From DAIPKP01 sp964539095 (GTDB lineage Bacteria; Synergistota; Synergistia; Synergistales; Aminiphilaceae), in the NCBI GenBank assembly GCA_964539095.1, contig CAZIFL010000006.1, positions 1 through 64,000 on the forward strand: a stretch of 64,000 nucleotides of DNA, written 5' to 3'. Position numbers and translations under genes: made by a program. How positions within the stretch are numbered: position 1 is the stretch's first letter; each line of letters starts with the position of its first letter. This document shows, in pieces, positions 55,896-64,000 of this stretch. The notes beneath the pieces were generated by a model. The model was not told where the DNA came from and did no database searches. It saw only the letters and a list, made by a program, of their open reading frames with translations.

Positions 55896-56439
55896 GCGAA
55901 AAACCTCCTGAGCGAACCGGAAGGGTTCTTGAGATGGGTAAATAGTGCAACGCCGGAGATCGTATCTTTTTTTCTCTCTAAGGTCAACGAAAACTTTTCT
56001 TATGAAAATGCTGCGCGCAAAATATTTTTAGAAGGTAAAATATTTTTTCAAATAAATATATGCATTTTGCATTTTCCGGAGGCCTTCTCTTGGGTCGTAA
56101 ATTTTCGAGAGCCTTCAAAGGGTATAAGTGTTGAGAATAGTTTTCAGAGGCCCTGAAATTTGACATTTGACGTTTTATGCGTTAGGGTAAAAAGGGATTG
56201 CGAAAAAACGGCATGCAACCATACGTTTTCACATACGTGTTAGGGGAGTCTCTTTTCCCTCAATCTTCTGGAACTTGTACCCGGTCCGCCGGGGAATCAA
56301 CAGGCGGCGGTATCTCTCTTCTCTCTCTATTTCGTGTAAGGTCGTTTTGAGACATGCTTCCTTATGTACTTCGGTTCCGTGGCGTGGTGCTGCGGGAGCA
56401 CATGTTTTGTGCGCTATTTTTTCAGAGGAAGGTGTTACG
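55896..56439. other. AT-rich intergenic region with candidate promoter
   Basis: A 544-base stretch between divergent genes, richer in A and T than neighbouring coding DNA. TTGACA (56160-56165), 17 bases, TAGGGT (56183-56188) is a possible plus-strand promoter for the ThDP-enzyme operon, leaving a leader of about 245 bases. Open frames here lack ribosome sites. No known riboswitch signature was recognised in the leader. Confidence 0.35.
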
Positions 56440-58080
56440 ATGGATTTATGGACCGGCGGATCTTTGGTGATTCGCACGCTGGAACACTGTGGGGCCAGGG
56501 TTGTTTTTGGCATCCCCGGAGTTCATAATTTGGGAATCTACGAGGCTCTTCAGGAGTCCTCTCTTTGTCATGTAACTCCCCGGCATGAGCAGGGGGCGGG
56601 TTTTATGGCAGATGGCTATGCCCGAAGCTCCGCTCTTCCCGGAGTGGCCCTGGTGATCTCCGGGCCGGGACTTACCAATATTCTTACCCCCCTGGGGGAG
56701 GCGTACCACGATTCGGTGCCTCTTCTCGTTATTTCAAGTAACATTCCCAGAAACCGCCTGGGAGGGCGCACGGGAACCCTTCATGAACTCAAGCAAAGTA
56801 CTCTCATGACTTCTTCAGTAACCAAGGCTTCCTATGCGGTCTCCCGGGGAGAAGAGATTCCCTGGATTCTCTCCCGGGCCTATGCCCAGACTCTGGAAGG
56901 GCGTCCCGGACCGGTGCATGTGGAGATTCCTTTAGATATTCTCGAAGAGATGACCTCCTTCTCTTCTCTTCAAGAGCTGGAGCGGGAGTATTGCTCCCTT
57001 GTGAAAGAAAGCCGAACCCCTTCTTCGGAGGATCTCCGGCGAGGAACGGCGCTTCTGGAAAAATCCCGAAAGATTGCCCTTATCTGCGGGGGGGGCGCCG
57101 TGGGGGCCTCCGAGGAGGTGCGAAAGTTTGCGGATCGTTTTGGAGCGCCAGTGTTCTGTACCGCCGCAGGAAAAGGAATCTACCCCGAGGATGCTCCCTT
57201 AAGCGGGGGATGCCGGCTTCATGTTCCCGCAGTACGAGAGTATCTCCAGAGCCGAGACGTTCTTTTGGTGGTGGGTACCGAACTCTCCCCGGCGGATCTC
57301 TGGGAGCAGCCCTTTCCCCGGGGGCCCGAGATTATCCGAGTGGATGCGGATCCCCAAGCCTTGCATCGCAATGCTCCCGCCTCAGTACCCCTCTGGGGGG
57401 ATGCCTCTCGCACCCTCCGAGGGCTTTGTGATCTTCTCTCTCCAAAAAAGAATGCTTCCCCCTCAGAGGAGGAGAAAAATCTACAGGATCTGCGCCAGAG
57501 CTGCACGGAAAACCTCCAGGTTCTCACCGGCATGGGAAAGGCGCTTCCCAAAATGGAGGCCATGCTCCGGGGATTGCGCCGGGGTATCTCCCGGGAGGGA
57601 ATTCTGGTGATGGATATGACCGGAGCGGCCTACGTGGGATTGAGCGAATATCCCGCCTATGCTCCCGCCACCTACCTGCATCCTGCAGGGTTTGGCACCC
57701 TGGGGTATGCCCTCCCCGCCGCCATAGGCGCCAAGGTGGCAAACCCGGAAAAACAGGTATGCCTCTTTTCCGGAGACGGGGGCTTTCAGTTCACCCTCCC
57801 GGAGCTTGCCACAGCCTGTGAGGAGAAGCTCTCCCTGCCGGTAGTCCTCTGGAATAACCGGGGGTATGGAGAGATTCGGCGCAACCAGAAAGCTCGCTCC
57901 TGGAAAGGGTACGTGGCGGTGGATCTCTACAATCCCGATTTCTGCGCCCTTGCGAAGGCCTACGGCATTTCGGGAGAGCTTGTAGATACCGAAGAAGAAC
58001 TTCTCCGGGCTCTGGAGCGGGCCTGGGATCGTTCTCTTCCTTCGCTTATCGAAATTCGTTCTGACCGGGAGGTGGGATAG
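56440..58080 (+). CDS. ThDP-dependent decarboxylase/acetolactate-synthase-like enzyme
   Basis: 546 residues from ATG 56440 (GAGGAAGGTG upstream). N-terminal PYR domain with the activating Glu in VTPRHEQGAGFMADGYARSS and GPGLTNILTPLGEAYHDSVP; a central domain with ALICGGGAVGASEEVRKFAD; a C-terminal PP domain with FGTLGYALPAAIGAKVANPE and the ThDP-Mg motif GDGGFQFTLPELAT...LWNN. By overall pattern it is nearer to 5-guanidino-2-oxopentanoate decarboxylase (AruI)-type enzymes than to biosynthetic IlvB; no IlvN is present. Its stop shares one base with the next start. Likely acts on a 2-oxo acid made by the adjacent aminotransferase. Confidence 0.88.
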   Translation: MDLWTGGSLVIRTLEHCGARVVFGIPGVHNLGIYEALQESSLCHVTPRHEQGAGFMADGYARSSALPGVALVISGPGLTNILTPLGEAYHDSVPLLVISSNIPRNRLGGRTGTLHELKQSTLMTSSVTKASYAVSRGEEIPWILSRAYAQTLEGRPGPVHVEIPLDILEEMTSFSSLQELEREYCSLVKESRTPSSEDLRRGTALLEKSRKIALICGGGAVGASEEVRKFADRFGAPVFCTAAGKGIYPEDAPLSGGCRLHVPAVREYLQSRDVLLVVGTELSPADLWEQPFPRGPEIIRVDADPQALHRNAPASVPLWGDASRTLRGLCDLLSPKKNASPSEEEKNLQDLRQSCTENLQVLTGMGKALPKMEAMLRGLRRGISREGILVMDMTGAAYVGLSEYPAYAPATYLHPAGFGTLGYALPAAIGAKVANPEKQVCLFSGDGGFQFTLPELATACEEKLSLPVVLWNNRGYGEIRRNQKARSWKGYVAVDLYNPDFCALAKAYGISGELVDTEEELLRALERAWDRSLPSLIEIRSDREVG

Positions 58081-59228
58081 TGGCTTTAGAAGGATTACGA
58101 CAGACCATACAAAACGTACAGCCCTATGTGGCGGGACTTACCACCGAAGAGGTGCAGCGCCGCTTCGGCTTGGAGCGGGTGCTCAAACTGGGCTCCAACG
58201 AGAACAACTACGCCCCCTTTCCTTCGGTGATCAAGGCCATGCAGGAGGAGCTTCCCCGGGTGCACATGTATCCGGATCTTGCCTTTAAGGAACTCAAGGA
58301 GAGCCTCGGAGCGCTTTATGGATTACAGCCCGAGAACATCGCCCTCTCCCACGGGGCCGAAGGGGCTTTGCAGACCCTGGGAAAGATGTACCTCGATCCC
58401 GGAGATGAGGTGGTGATCCCCCAAGTTACCTATGGGCTCTACCGGGAGATCTCCCGGGTTATGGGAGCCACCATCGTGGGGGTTCCCCCGGAGCCGGATT
58501 TCGGCATCTCTCTGGAGGCTTTACAAAAAGCACTTACTCCGAAAACCAAGCTCCTCTGGTTGGCGAACCCCAATAATCCCACGGGAGCTGTGCTCGATCC
58601 CCACATCTTCGAGGAGCTTTTCCGAATGCTTCCAAAGAAGGCCCTGGTGGTGCTGGACGAAGCCTACGGGGAGTTTGCAGACCCCGAAAAGCTTCCCCCC
58701 ACGGCGGCGTATATCCGCGAGGGATACCCCCTAGTGGGGGTGCGGACTTTTTCCAAAGCCTACGGTCTTGCGGGGGTGCGCCTTGGGTATCTTCTGGGAG
58801 ATCCCCAGGTGGTGGCGGCCTTTGACGTGGTCTCCGAGCCCTTCAACGCTAACAGGGTGGCTTTGGCGGGAGCCCGGGCAGCCCTTCAGGAGGGGCGCTC
58901 TGAAATGGAAGAGGCCCGGCAGCGCATCCTTGAGGATCGAGGGCGTATGGAGCACGAGCTTGCCGCCCTGGGGTGCGAAATCTTCCCCTCCCAAACCAAC
59001 TTTGTCTTCTGCAGTATCCCCTGGAGCGGCGATCTCTTCGCCCAGCACCTTCTCCGCCGGGGAGTGATCGTACGCTCCTGCGGCGTATGGGGATTAGAGA
59101 ATATGCTGCGTATTACCGTGGGAACGTGTGAGGAAGTTACCCTCTTTCTCCAGATCTTCCGGGAGCTTTTTCAAGAAGCTTCTCAGAAGGGGCTGGGGGA
59201 ACTCGAAGAAGTGGACGTAATGCTCTAA
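58080..59228 (+). CDS. HisC-like PLP aminotransferase
   Basis: 382 residues from GTG 58080, overlapping the previous stop by one base. Class II aminotransferase pattern: LGSNENNYAPFPSVIKAM, MYPDLAFKELKESLGALYGL, LSHGAEGALQTLGKMYLDPG, WLANPNNPTGAVLDPHIFEE, VVLDEAYGEFAD and RTFSKAYGLAGVRLGYLLGD with the PLP Lys. Relatives include histidinol-phosphate aminotransferase, but no other his gene is nearby, and the operon partners suggest a catabolic amino-acid substrate. Confidence 0.9.
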   Translation: MALEGLRQTIQNVQPYVAGLTTEEVQRRFGLERVLKLGSNENNYAPFPSVIKAMQEELPRVHMYPDLAFKELKESLGALYGLQPENIALSHGAEGALQTLGKMYLDPGDEVVIPQVTYGLYREISRVMGATIVGVPPEPDFGISLEALQKALTPKTKLLWLANPNNPTGAVLDPHIFEELFRMLPKKALVVLDEAYGEFADPEKLPPTAAYIREGYPLVGVRTFSKAYGLAGVRLGYLLGDPQVVAAFDVVSEPFNANRVALAGARAALQEGRSEMEEARQRILEDRGRMEHELAALGCEIFPSQTNFVFCSIPWSGDLFAQHLLRRGVIVRSCGVWGLENMLRITVGTCEEVTLFLQIFRELFQEASQKGLGELEEVDVML

Positions 59229-59244
59229 AAAGGTGGAGGTGCCC

Positions 59245-60378
59245 ATGGTTCGTTTTGATCACGTAACAAAGATATACGAAGGAGAAAACAAGGCGGTGGA
59301 CGATCTCTCCCTTGAGATTCAGGAAGGGGAGCTGGTGGTCTTCATCGGCCCGAGCGGATGCGGTAAAACCACCAGTCTCAAAATGGTGAACCGTTTGGAG
59401 AGTGTTACCTCCGGCAGTATCTACGTTAATGGGAGAGATATTAACAAGGTTAATCCCGTGAAATTGCGCCGGGATATCGGCTATGTTATTCAGAGCATTG
59501 GCCTTCTCCCCCACATGTCTGTGGCGGATAACATCGGCATAGTGCCCAAACTTTTGGGGTGGCCCGCAAAAAAGATTCAGAATCGGGTGGATGAACTTAT
59601 GGAGATGGCAAAGCTCCCCCCCGCTAAATATCGCTGGCGTCTGCCGGATCAGCTTAGCGGTGGGCAGAAGCAGCGGGTGGGGGTGTTGCGAGCCCTGGCG
59701 GCGGATCCTCCGGTGATCCTCATGGATGAGCCCTTTGGAGCGCTCGATCCCATAAGCCGGAACGTGCTTCAGGAGGAGCTTGTGGAATTACAGAAAAAGG
59801 TGCAGAAGACCATCATCTTTGTAACCCACGATATGGACGAAGCTCTGAAGATGGCGGATCGGGTGGTGCTTATGCGCCAAGGCAGGATTGAACAGCTTGG
59901 CACTCCCGCAGAGCTTCAGAACAGCCCCGCCACGGAGTTCGTAAGGAATTTCATCGGGGAGGATCGTCTTGCCCAGCTCTCTCCGGAAGACCCGGTGGAG
60001 GGGCTCTATCGGGAGCCCTGGCTTCTCGTCTCGCCGAAAGAGCGTCCCGGTGACGTTCTGGAGAAGCTGGAAGATCTTGGGGGTGATACGGCGCAGATGC
60101 TGGATCCCAGAACCGGGAAGTGGTTGGGGATGATTCACATGCCGCTTCTCAAGAAGACCCTCCGGAGCGGAGGAGAGCTGAAAGAGGCTCTCCGAAAAAA
60201 CCGCAAGCTCTACGTGGAAGATGCGAACCTTCGGGATGTGGCGACCCTGTTGGCGGATCAGGATATCCCTATTCCTATTTTGAGAGAAGATGAAACTTTC
60301 CTCGGCATTATCACCAGTTCTGATATGGCAAGGCTTGCTATCGGCCGTCTCGGGCGCAATGCGAAGGGGGGAGCATAA
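59245..60378 (+). CDS. opuCA: quaternary-amine ABC importer ATPase with CBS domains (OpuCA/ProV type)
   Basis: 377 residues from ATG 59245; GTG 59233 lies inside the GGTGGAGG ribosome site. Walker A GPSGCGKTT, signature LSGGQKQRVGVLRALA, Walker B VILMDEPFGALDPIS, switch His FVTHDMDEAL. The C-terminal part (about 250-377) holds CBS-like repeats (VEDANLRDVATLLADQDIPI, FLGIITSSDMARLAIG), which in OpuA sense ionic strength. First of three transporter genes. Confidence 0.93.
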   Translation: MVRFDHVTKIYEGENKAVDDLSLEIQEGELVVFIGPSGCGKTTSLKMVNRLESVTSGSIYVNGRDINKVNPVKLRRDIGYVIQSIGLLPHMSVADNIGIVPKLLGWPAKKIQNRVDELMEMAKLPPAKYRWRLPDQLSGGQKQRVGVLRALAADPPVILMDEPFGALDPISRNVLQEELVELQKKVQKTIIFVTHDMDEALKMADRVVLMRQGRIEQLGTPAELQNSPATEFVRNFIGEDRLAQLSPEDPVEGLYREPWLLVSPKERPGDVLEKLEDLGGDTAQMLDPRTGKWLGMIHMPLLKKTLRSGGELKEALRKNRKLYVEDANLRDVATLLADQDIPIPILREDETFLGIITSSDMARLAIGRLGRNAKGGA

Positions 60379-61068
60379 ATGTTACAGACAAAACCTTTCT
60401 GGGAACTTTTCTACAACTACGTGGTCCGGTACCACGAGCGGATTCTCAATCTTACCTGGCAGCACATTATGATCTCCGCCATCGCTCTGGGTATCACCCT
60501 GGTGGTTTGCATACCGCTGGGGATCTATCTCACCAAGAAGGAAAAACTTACTCCCTACGTTATCGGGTTGGCCAACGTCTTTCAGACCATTCCGAGCCTC
60601 GCCCTTCTCGGGTTCCTCATCTTTATCTTCGGCATCGGGAACGATAACGCCATCTGTGCACTCTTTCTCTACGCCATGCTTCCGGTGCTCCAGAACACCT
60701 ATACGGGGATTCGCAGTGTCCCCCAGAGTTTCGTACAGGCTGCCCGGGGGATGGGGATGACGGAGATGCAGATTCTCATGAAAGTGCAGCTTCCGCTGGC
60801 CTTGCCGGTTATTCTGGCGGGGGTTCGGGTAGCTACTGTGTGGATCATCGGTACCGCCACCTTGGCAGCCGCCATCGGTGGAGGCGGACTGGGGCGGCTG
60901 ATCTTCTCGGGACTCGCTTCCATTCGTAACGAGGTGGTGCTCGCCGGAGCGCTTCCTGCCACGCTTCTGGCTTTGGCAGCGGATCAGGGGCTCAAAATCT
61001 TTCAGGCCTCTCTGGATCCTAAAAACCGGGCCGCAAAGCTGGCGAAGCGGCGGGAACTGGAAGCCTAG
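60379..61068 (+). CDS. opuCB: quaternary-amine ABC importer permease (OpuCB type)
   Basis: 229 residues from ATG 60379, directly after the ATPase stop. About five membrane segments, with the transport-system signature in GIRSVPQSFVQAARGMGMTE then MQILMKVQLPLALPVILAGV. ANVFQTIPSLALLGFLIFIF is typical of OpuCB/OpuCD permeases. A single permease gene suggests a homodimer. Confidence 0.93.
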   Translation: MLQTKPFWELFYNYVVRYHERILNLTWQHIMISAIALGITLVVCIPLGIYLTKKEKLTPYVIGLANVFQTIPSLALLGFLIFIFGIGNDNAICALFLYAMLPVLQNTYTGIRSVPQSFVQAARGMGMTEMQILMKVQLPLALPVILAGVRVATVWIIGTATLAAAIGGGGLGRLIFSGLASIRNEVVLAGALPATLLALAADQGLKIFQASLDPKNRAAKLAKRRELEA

Positions 61069-61110
61069 AGATTTTTTAACAAATTGTGTGCAGGTGGGTG
61101 CAGGGGCACT

Positions 61111-61157
61111 CACACGGTATAGCGTGTGTATCCGCAGCGTTACATGACGTTACATGA
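61111..61157 (+). other. intercistronic hairpin and tandem 10-bp repeat before opuCC
   Basis: CACACG (61111-61116) pairs with CGTGTG (61123-61128). Then CGTTACATGA occurs twice in tandem (61138-61147, 61148-61157), ending at the ribosome site of the binding-protein gene. The hairpin may raise the stability of the downstream message, as is common before binding-protein genes. Confidence 0.45.
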
Positions 61158-61171
61158 AAGGAGAAATTTTT

Positions 61172-62116
61172 ATGAAGAATGTGTTCAAAAGCGTAGGATT
61201 TGGTCTGGCAGCGGTTTTTCTCGGTATGGTCTTTCTCGGAGCGGCTCTTCCCGTAGTGGCAGCTCCCTCGGAAGATCCCATGGAGTACAAAGGCAAGGTT
61301 ATGGTGGCGGGGCAGACCTTTAACGAATCCATCGTGCTGGCCTGGATTGCCAAGCTTCTCATTGATGAATACACCGGGTTGGATACGGAGATCAATACGG
61401 AGTTTGCCGCCTCCTCGGTGCTGCATCAGGGGATGGTTGGAGAGCAGATTGACATCTATCCCACCTGGACGGGAACCCAGCTTACGGGAATTCTCCGGTA
61501 CGAGGAGGAAGATCTCAAGGAGCTGAACACCCCGGAGAAGGCCTATCAAGCGGTAAAAGAGGGGTACGAAAAAAACTTCCGCATGACCTGGGCAAGGCCT
61601 TTGGGCTTCAGCAATACCTATGCCATGGCGGTGCGTCGGGAGGATGCGGAGAAGCACGGCCTGAAGAAGGCTTCGGATCTTGCCAAGGTGGCTCCCGAGT
61701 GGCTTCTCGGATCGGACGAGAACTTCGATACCCGTCCCGATGGCTATCCCGGCTGGTCTGAACACTACGGTATCACCTTTAAAGATGCTCTTCCCATGCA
61801 GTACTCTATCATGTATAAGGCCATTGAGGGCGGTGAGGTCCAGGCTATCGCAGCCTACACCACGGATTCCCGGATTCGCAAACTCGATCTGGTAACCCTG
61901 GAGGATGACAAGCACTTCTTCCCCGATTACAGCGCCTGCTACGTTATCGACATGGATACTCTGGAAAAATACCCCGCCCTTCTGGATGTGGTGGAAAAGG
62001 TAAGCGGTGCCATCGACGAACCCACCATGGCGGGGATGAACTGGCGTTTCGATGACGGCGAGGAGCCCGAGGACATTGCCCGGGACTTTTTGGTAGAGGC
62101 AGGACTTATTCAGTAA
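61172..62116 (+). CDS. opuCC: quaternary-amine ABC substrate-binding protein (OpuCC type)
   Basis: 314 residues from ATG 61172 (AAAGGAG upstream); ATG 61154 lies before that site. Signal peptide at 1-30 (FGLAAVFLGMVFLGAALPVVAA). OpuAC-domain stretches: VMVAGQTFNESIVLAWIAKL, LDTEINTEFAASSVLHQGMV, QIDIYPTWTGTQLTGILRYE and VQAIAAYTTDSRIRKLDLV. It probably binds betaine, choline, carnitine or a related compound. Terminator at 62157. Confidence 0.92.
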   Translation: MKNVFKSVGFGLAAVFLGMVFLGAALPVVAAPSEDPMEYKGKVMVAGQTFNESIVLAWIAKLLIDEYTGLDTEINTEFAASSVLHQGMVGEQIDIYPTWTGTQLTGILRYEEEDLKELNTPEKAYQAVKEGYEKNFRMTWARPLGFSNTYAMAVRREDAEKHGLKKASDLAKVAPEWLLGSDENFDTRPDGYPGWSEHYGITFKDALPMQYSIMYKAIEGGEVQAIAAYTTDSRIRKLDLVTLEDDKHFFPDYSACYVIDMDTLEKYPALLDVVEKVSGAIDEPTMAGMNWRFDDGEEPEDIARDFLVEAGLIQ

Positions 62117-62156
62117 CAAGGGACCGCATAGAACAGGAATGAACAAAAACCATATC

Positions 62157-62193
62157 AGGAAAGGCTCTCTACAGGGGGCCTTTCCTTTTTTTT
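62157..62193 (+). terminator. terminator of the ThDP-aminotransferase-opuC operon
   Basis: AGGAAAGGC (62157-62165) pairs with GCCTTTCCT (62178-62186), followed by seven T. Confidence 0.88.
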
Positions 62194-62371
62194 AAAGAGT
62201 AGGGTATCATAGACGAGAGCTTTCTTTGATGCAGAGAATGAAGAAGAGTTCGGAGCCCTTCGGGGAAAATTCGTTGTAATCTTTTACTTGATGTATCTCC
62301 CCATTCTCCCAGAGAAAAGCCGATGTCAGGCATACAAAAATACTATTTCGCTATGAAAAGGAGGGGTATCT

Positions 62372-63163
62372 ATGGGTACCTTCAGCACCAGTGTTCTTTA
62401 CGAGGAGCCGGGGCACCGTTTTCTACATCTCGGCTGGGAGGAAAAGGAAGAGCAGGGAGTAGTACAGACAAACCAGTACGTTATTGTTCACGGCAACGAG
62501 GTGGTGCTTCTCGACCCGGGGGGGGCCCACGTCTTTCCCCGGGTGCTTGCCAACGTGGCGGAGATGGTGAGCATCAACGATGTGACGAATATCTTTTACT
62601 CCCATCAGGATCCGGATGTCTCTTCCGGAGTAGCCCTCTGGCTTTCCATTACAGAGAGGGCAAAGGTGCATATCTCCTCTCTCTGGATACGCTTTCTCCC
62701 CCACTTTGGGATCTACGATCAGAGCCGCATCAATCCCCTGAAAGATGCGGGGGAGGAGATTCGCCTCAAGGATGGATACACCCTGAAAACGGTGCCCTCC
62801 CATTTCCTCCACTCCACGGGATGCTTTTCTCTCTACGACCCCAAGTCAAAAATTCTCTTCACCGGAGATATTGGTGCGGCGGTCTTTCCTCCGGGGAAAC
62901 GCCACCCTGTGGTGGAGGATTTCAATGCCTACCTTCCCTATATGGAAGGATTTCATCGCCGCTACATGAGTTCTAACAAGGCCTGTGCCAACTGGGTGGA
63001 TCGCGTCTCCTCCCTGGAGATTCGAGGGATTGCCCCCCAGCACGGAGCCTTTTTTCCCCAGGAGCAGGTTCCCCGGTTTCTAAACTGGTTCCGACAGCTT
63101 CGCTGCGGCGTGGATATCCTTGAGGAGTTTGTCCCCTCTTCGAAATCCCTCCGTCGGAATTAG
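62372..63163 (+). CDS. metallo-beta-lactamase-fold di-iron protein (ODP type)
   Basis: 263 residues from ATG 62372 (AAAAGGAGGGG upstream). MBL-fold metal ligands: YSHQDPDVSSG (H-x-D-x-D site), SHFLHSTGCFSLYDP, FTGDIGAAVF and GIAPQHGAFF. It lacks a flavodoxin domain, unlike FprA. Oxygen-binding di-iron proteins (ODP) of this kind are encoded next to cytoplasmic chemoreceptors, as described in Treponema denticola. Here a soluble chemoreceptor gene starts 13 bases downstream, supporting an O2- or redox-sensing pair. Confidence 0.88.
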   Translation: MGTFSTSVLYEEPGHRFLHLGWEEKEEQGVVQTNQYVIVHGNEVVLLDPGGAHVFPRVLANVAEMVSINDVTNIFYSHQDPDVSSGVALWLSITERAKVHISSLWIRFLPHFGIYDQSRINPLKDAGEEIRLKDGYTLKTVPSHFLHSTGCFSLYDPKSKILFTGDIGAAVFPPGKRHPVVEDFNAYLPYMEGFHRRYMSSNKACANWVDRVSSLEIRGIAPQHGAFFPQEQVPRFLNWFRQLRCGVDILEEFVPSSKSLRRN

Positions 63164-63175
63164 GAGGGGCGTGTT

Positions 63176-64000
63176 ATGAACGCAGGAGAACGGGATGCTC
63201 TGGAACGGTTGGCGAGCGCTCACTTTGCCACGGTGGTGCTCAACTCCTTTACGGGGAATTTCGACGAGGTTATTGCAAGTCGGGTTATTCGTCTTCAGAA
63301 AAAACTTACGGATCTTTCGGGGACTTTTACGGAACTCCATGGGAATTTCGCCCGGCAGATCGGGGATTTCGAGAGAAGCGCCGCCAGTGCTCGGGAGAAT
63401 GCCCTGCGGATCAATGCTCTTAACGAAGAGCTGGAGGAGGAGTTCCGCCGATCCGGCACCACCATGAACGGTATGAGCGAGAACGTGGCCACCACAGTGG
63501 ATGCCACCTACAAGACCCTCAATCAGTTTCTGGAAGTGAAAAAGATGTCCGAAGATATCCAGAAGATCGCCAAACAGACAAACCTTCTGGCGTTGAACGC
63601 CTCTATCGAAGCTGCCCGGGCTGGGGAGCACGGCCGGGGTTTTTCTGTGGTGGCTCATGAAGTGCAGAAGCTTTCGGTGCAGTCTCACGAAGCTTCGGAG
63701 CGTATCACCGGGCGAGTGACGGAAATTTCCTCCGCCGTGGGGGAGGCCATGGAAAATATCCGCCAGGTAAGTGATGTCTTTGGAGTGGTGCAGGAATCTC
63801 TGGAAAAGTTCCAGGGGCTTCTCGAATCAAGCAAGGAGTTCATGGGGAGCATTATCTCGGTACTCGACGGAGCTTCCACAGGGATGAGCGAAGGTCAGGA
63901 GGGGCTCACGGATGCGGTGGGTGTGCTGGACTATGCCCGGCGGAATTTCGATGCCATGGAGGCCATCGTCTCCTCCATCGGCAAGGCCCAGAAGAACCTG
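63176..64000 (+). CDS. soluble methyl-accepting chemotaxis protein (partial, 3' end outside window)
   Basis: 275 codons from ATG 63176 (TAGGAGGGG six bases upstream) to the right edge. No membrane helix is visible in the portion seen. The signalling tip is QTNLLALNASIEAARAG then EHGRGFSVVAHEVQKLSVQS, the conserved CheA/CheW-contact hairpin; it is flanked by long heptad helices. The N-terminal ~45 residues (LERLASAHFATVVLNSFTGN) are not a PAS or GAF. It pairs with the ODP gene just upstream and would pass its signal to a chemotaxis kinase encoded elsewhere. Confidence 0.92.
   Translation, partial: MNAGERDALERLASAHFATVVLNSFTGNFDEVIASRVIRLQKKLTDLSGTFTELHGNFARQIGDFERSAASARENALRINALNEELEEEFRRSGTTMNGMSENVATTVDATYKTLNQFLEVKKMSEDIQKIAKQTNLLALNASIEAARAGEHGRGFSVVAHEVQKLSVQSHEASERITGRVTEISSAVGEAMENIRQVSDVFGVVQESLEKFQGLLESSKEFMGSIISVLDGASTGMSEGQEGLTDAVGVLDYARRNFDAMEAIVSSIGKAQKNL

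Noticed and set aside
55984..56166. A 60-codon minus-strand frame in the AT-rich gap
   Set aside because: No ribosome site, unusual composition and no partner. It looks like a chance frame.
1..64000. Insertion sequences, prophage genes, tRNA or rRNA genes
   Set aside because: No transposase, integrase, phage structural gene, tRNA cloverleaf or rRNA stretch was recognised; the accessory island shows no obvious mobile-element ends.

Overview
The window looks like chromosomal DNA of an anaerobic, amino-acid-fermenting, Gram-negative-type bacterium. Supporting content includes a tungsten/molybdenum aldehyde:ferredoxin oxidoreductase with its own MoaD-like protein, a secreted C69 dipeptidase, RocB-type peptidase, several PLP aminotransferases, a LarA-like nickel-pincer isomerase, cobalamin-dependent methionine synthase without a reactivation domain, an export ABC system with a membrane-fusion protein, and a di-iron O2-binding protein next to a soluble chemoreceptor. 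This mix fits Synergistota best, but that is inference: no rRNA or ribosomal marker lies in the window.

Layout. 1-6.7 kb is an accessory island. It holds a cut-off gene at the left edge, two degenerate CRISPR-like repeats, four HicA/HicB loci, a HigB/HigA-type module, a Fic protein, and a two-gene operon of a dCTP-deaminase-fold protein and a membrane protein. The antitoxins look intact, while three of the four visible toxin genes are shortened or frameshifted. A ~60-bp 3' element with a two-way terminator hairpin recurs after four of these genes. 6.7-11.5 kb is a thiamine operon (thiC-HAD-thiM-thiE-thiD) behind a TPP riboswitch and terminator. 11.6-18.8 kb has a PhzF-family enzyme, a 1534-residue hybrid histidine kinase with a response-regulator diguanylate cyclase, and a small DMT-type membrane protein.

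18.9-24.6 kb (minus strand) is folD plus an ATPase/permease/membrane-fusion export system, with an unidentified small gene upstream. 24.8-32.2 kb is a catabolic unit (aminotransferase, YjiH-like permease, Ldh2-type dehydrogenase, LarA-like isomerase) divergent from a GntR/FCD regulator and a flavoprotein disulfide reductase; a near-perfect palindrome lies in the shared promoter. 32.2-41 kb has RocB, a hidden 36-residue gene with its own promoter and terminator, a Sel1/beta-helix surface protein, UspA, an orphan betaine-type binding protein, and aor-moaD with a structured, terminator-bearing leader.

41-50 kb is a plus-strand run: aminotransferase, methyltransferase, dienelactone hydrolase, RmuC, a HIRAN/ARPP-1-like protein, C69 peptidase, flavodoxin-like protein and a degenerate RsbW-GNAT fusion. 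51-55.3 kb carries metH, a coiled-coil membrane protein and metF. 56.4-62.1 kb is a compact operon of a ThDP decarboxylase-type enzyme, a HisC-like aminotransferase and an OpuC-type betaine ABC importer. The window ends in a di-iron ODP protein and a soluble chemoreceptor cut by the right edge.

All calls come from reading the sequence; no database search or folding program was run.
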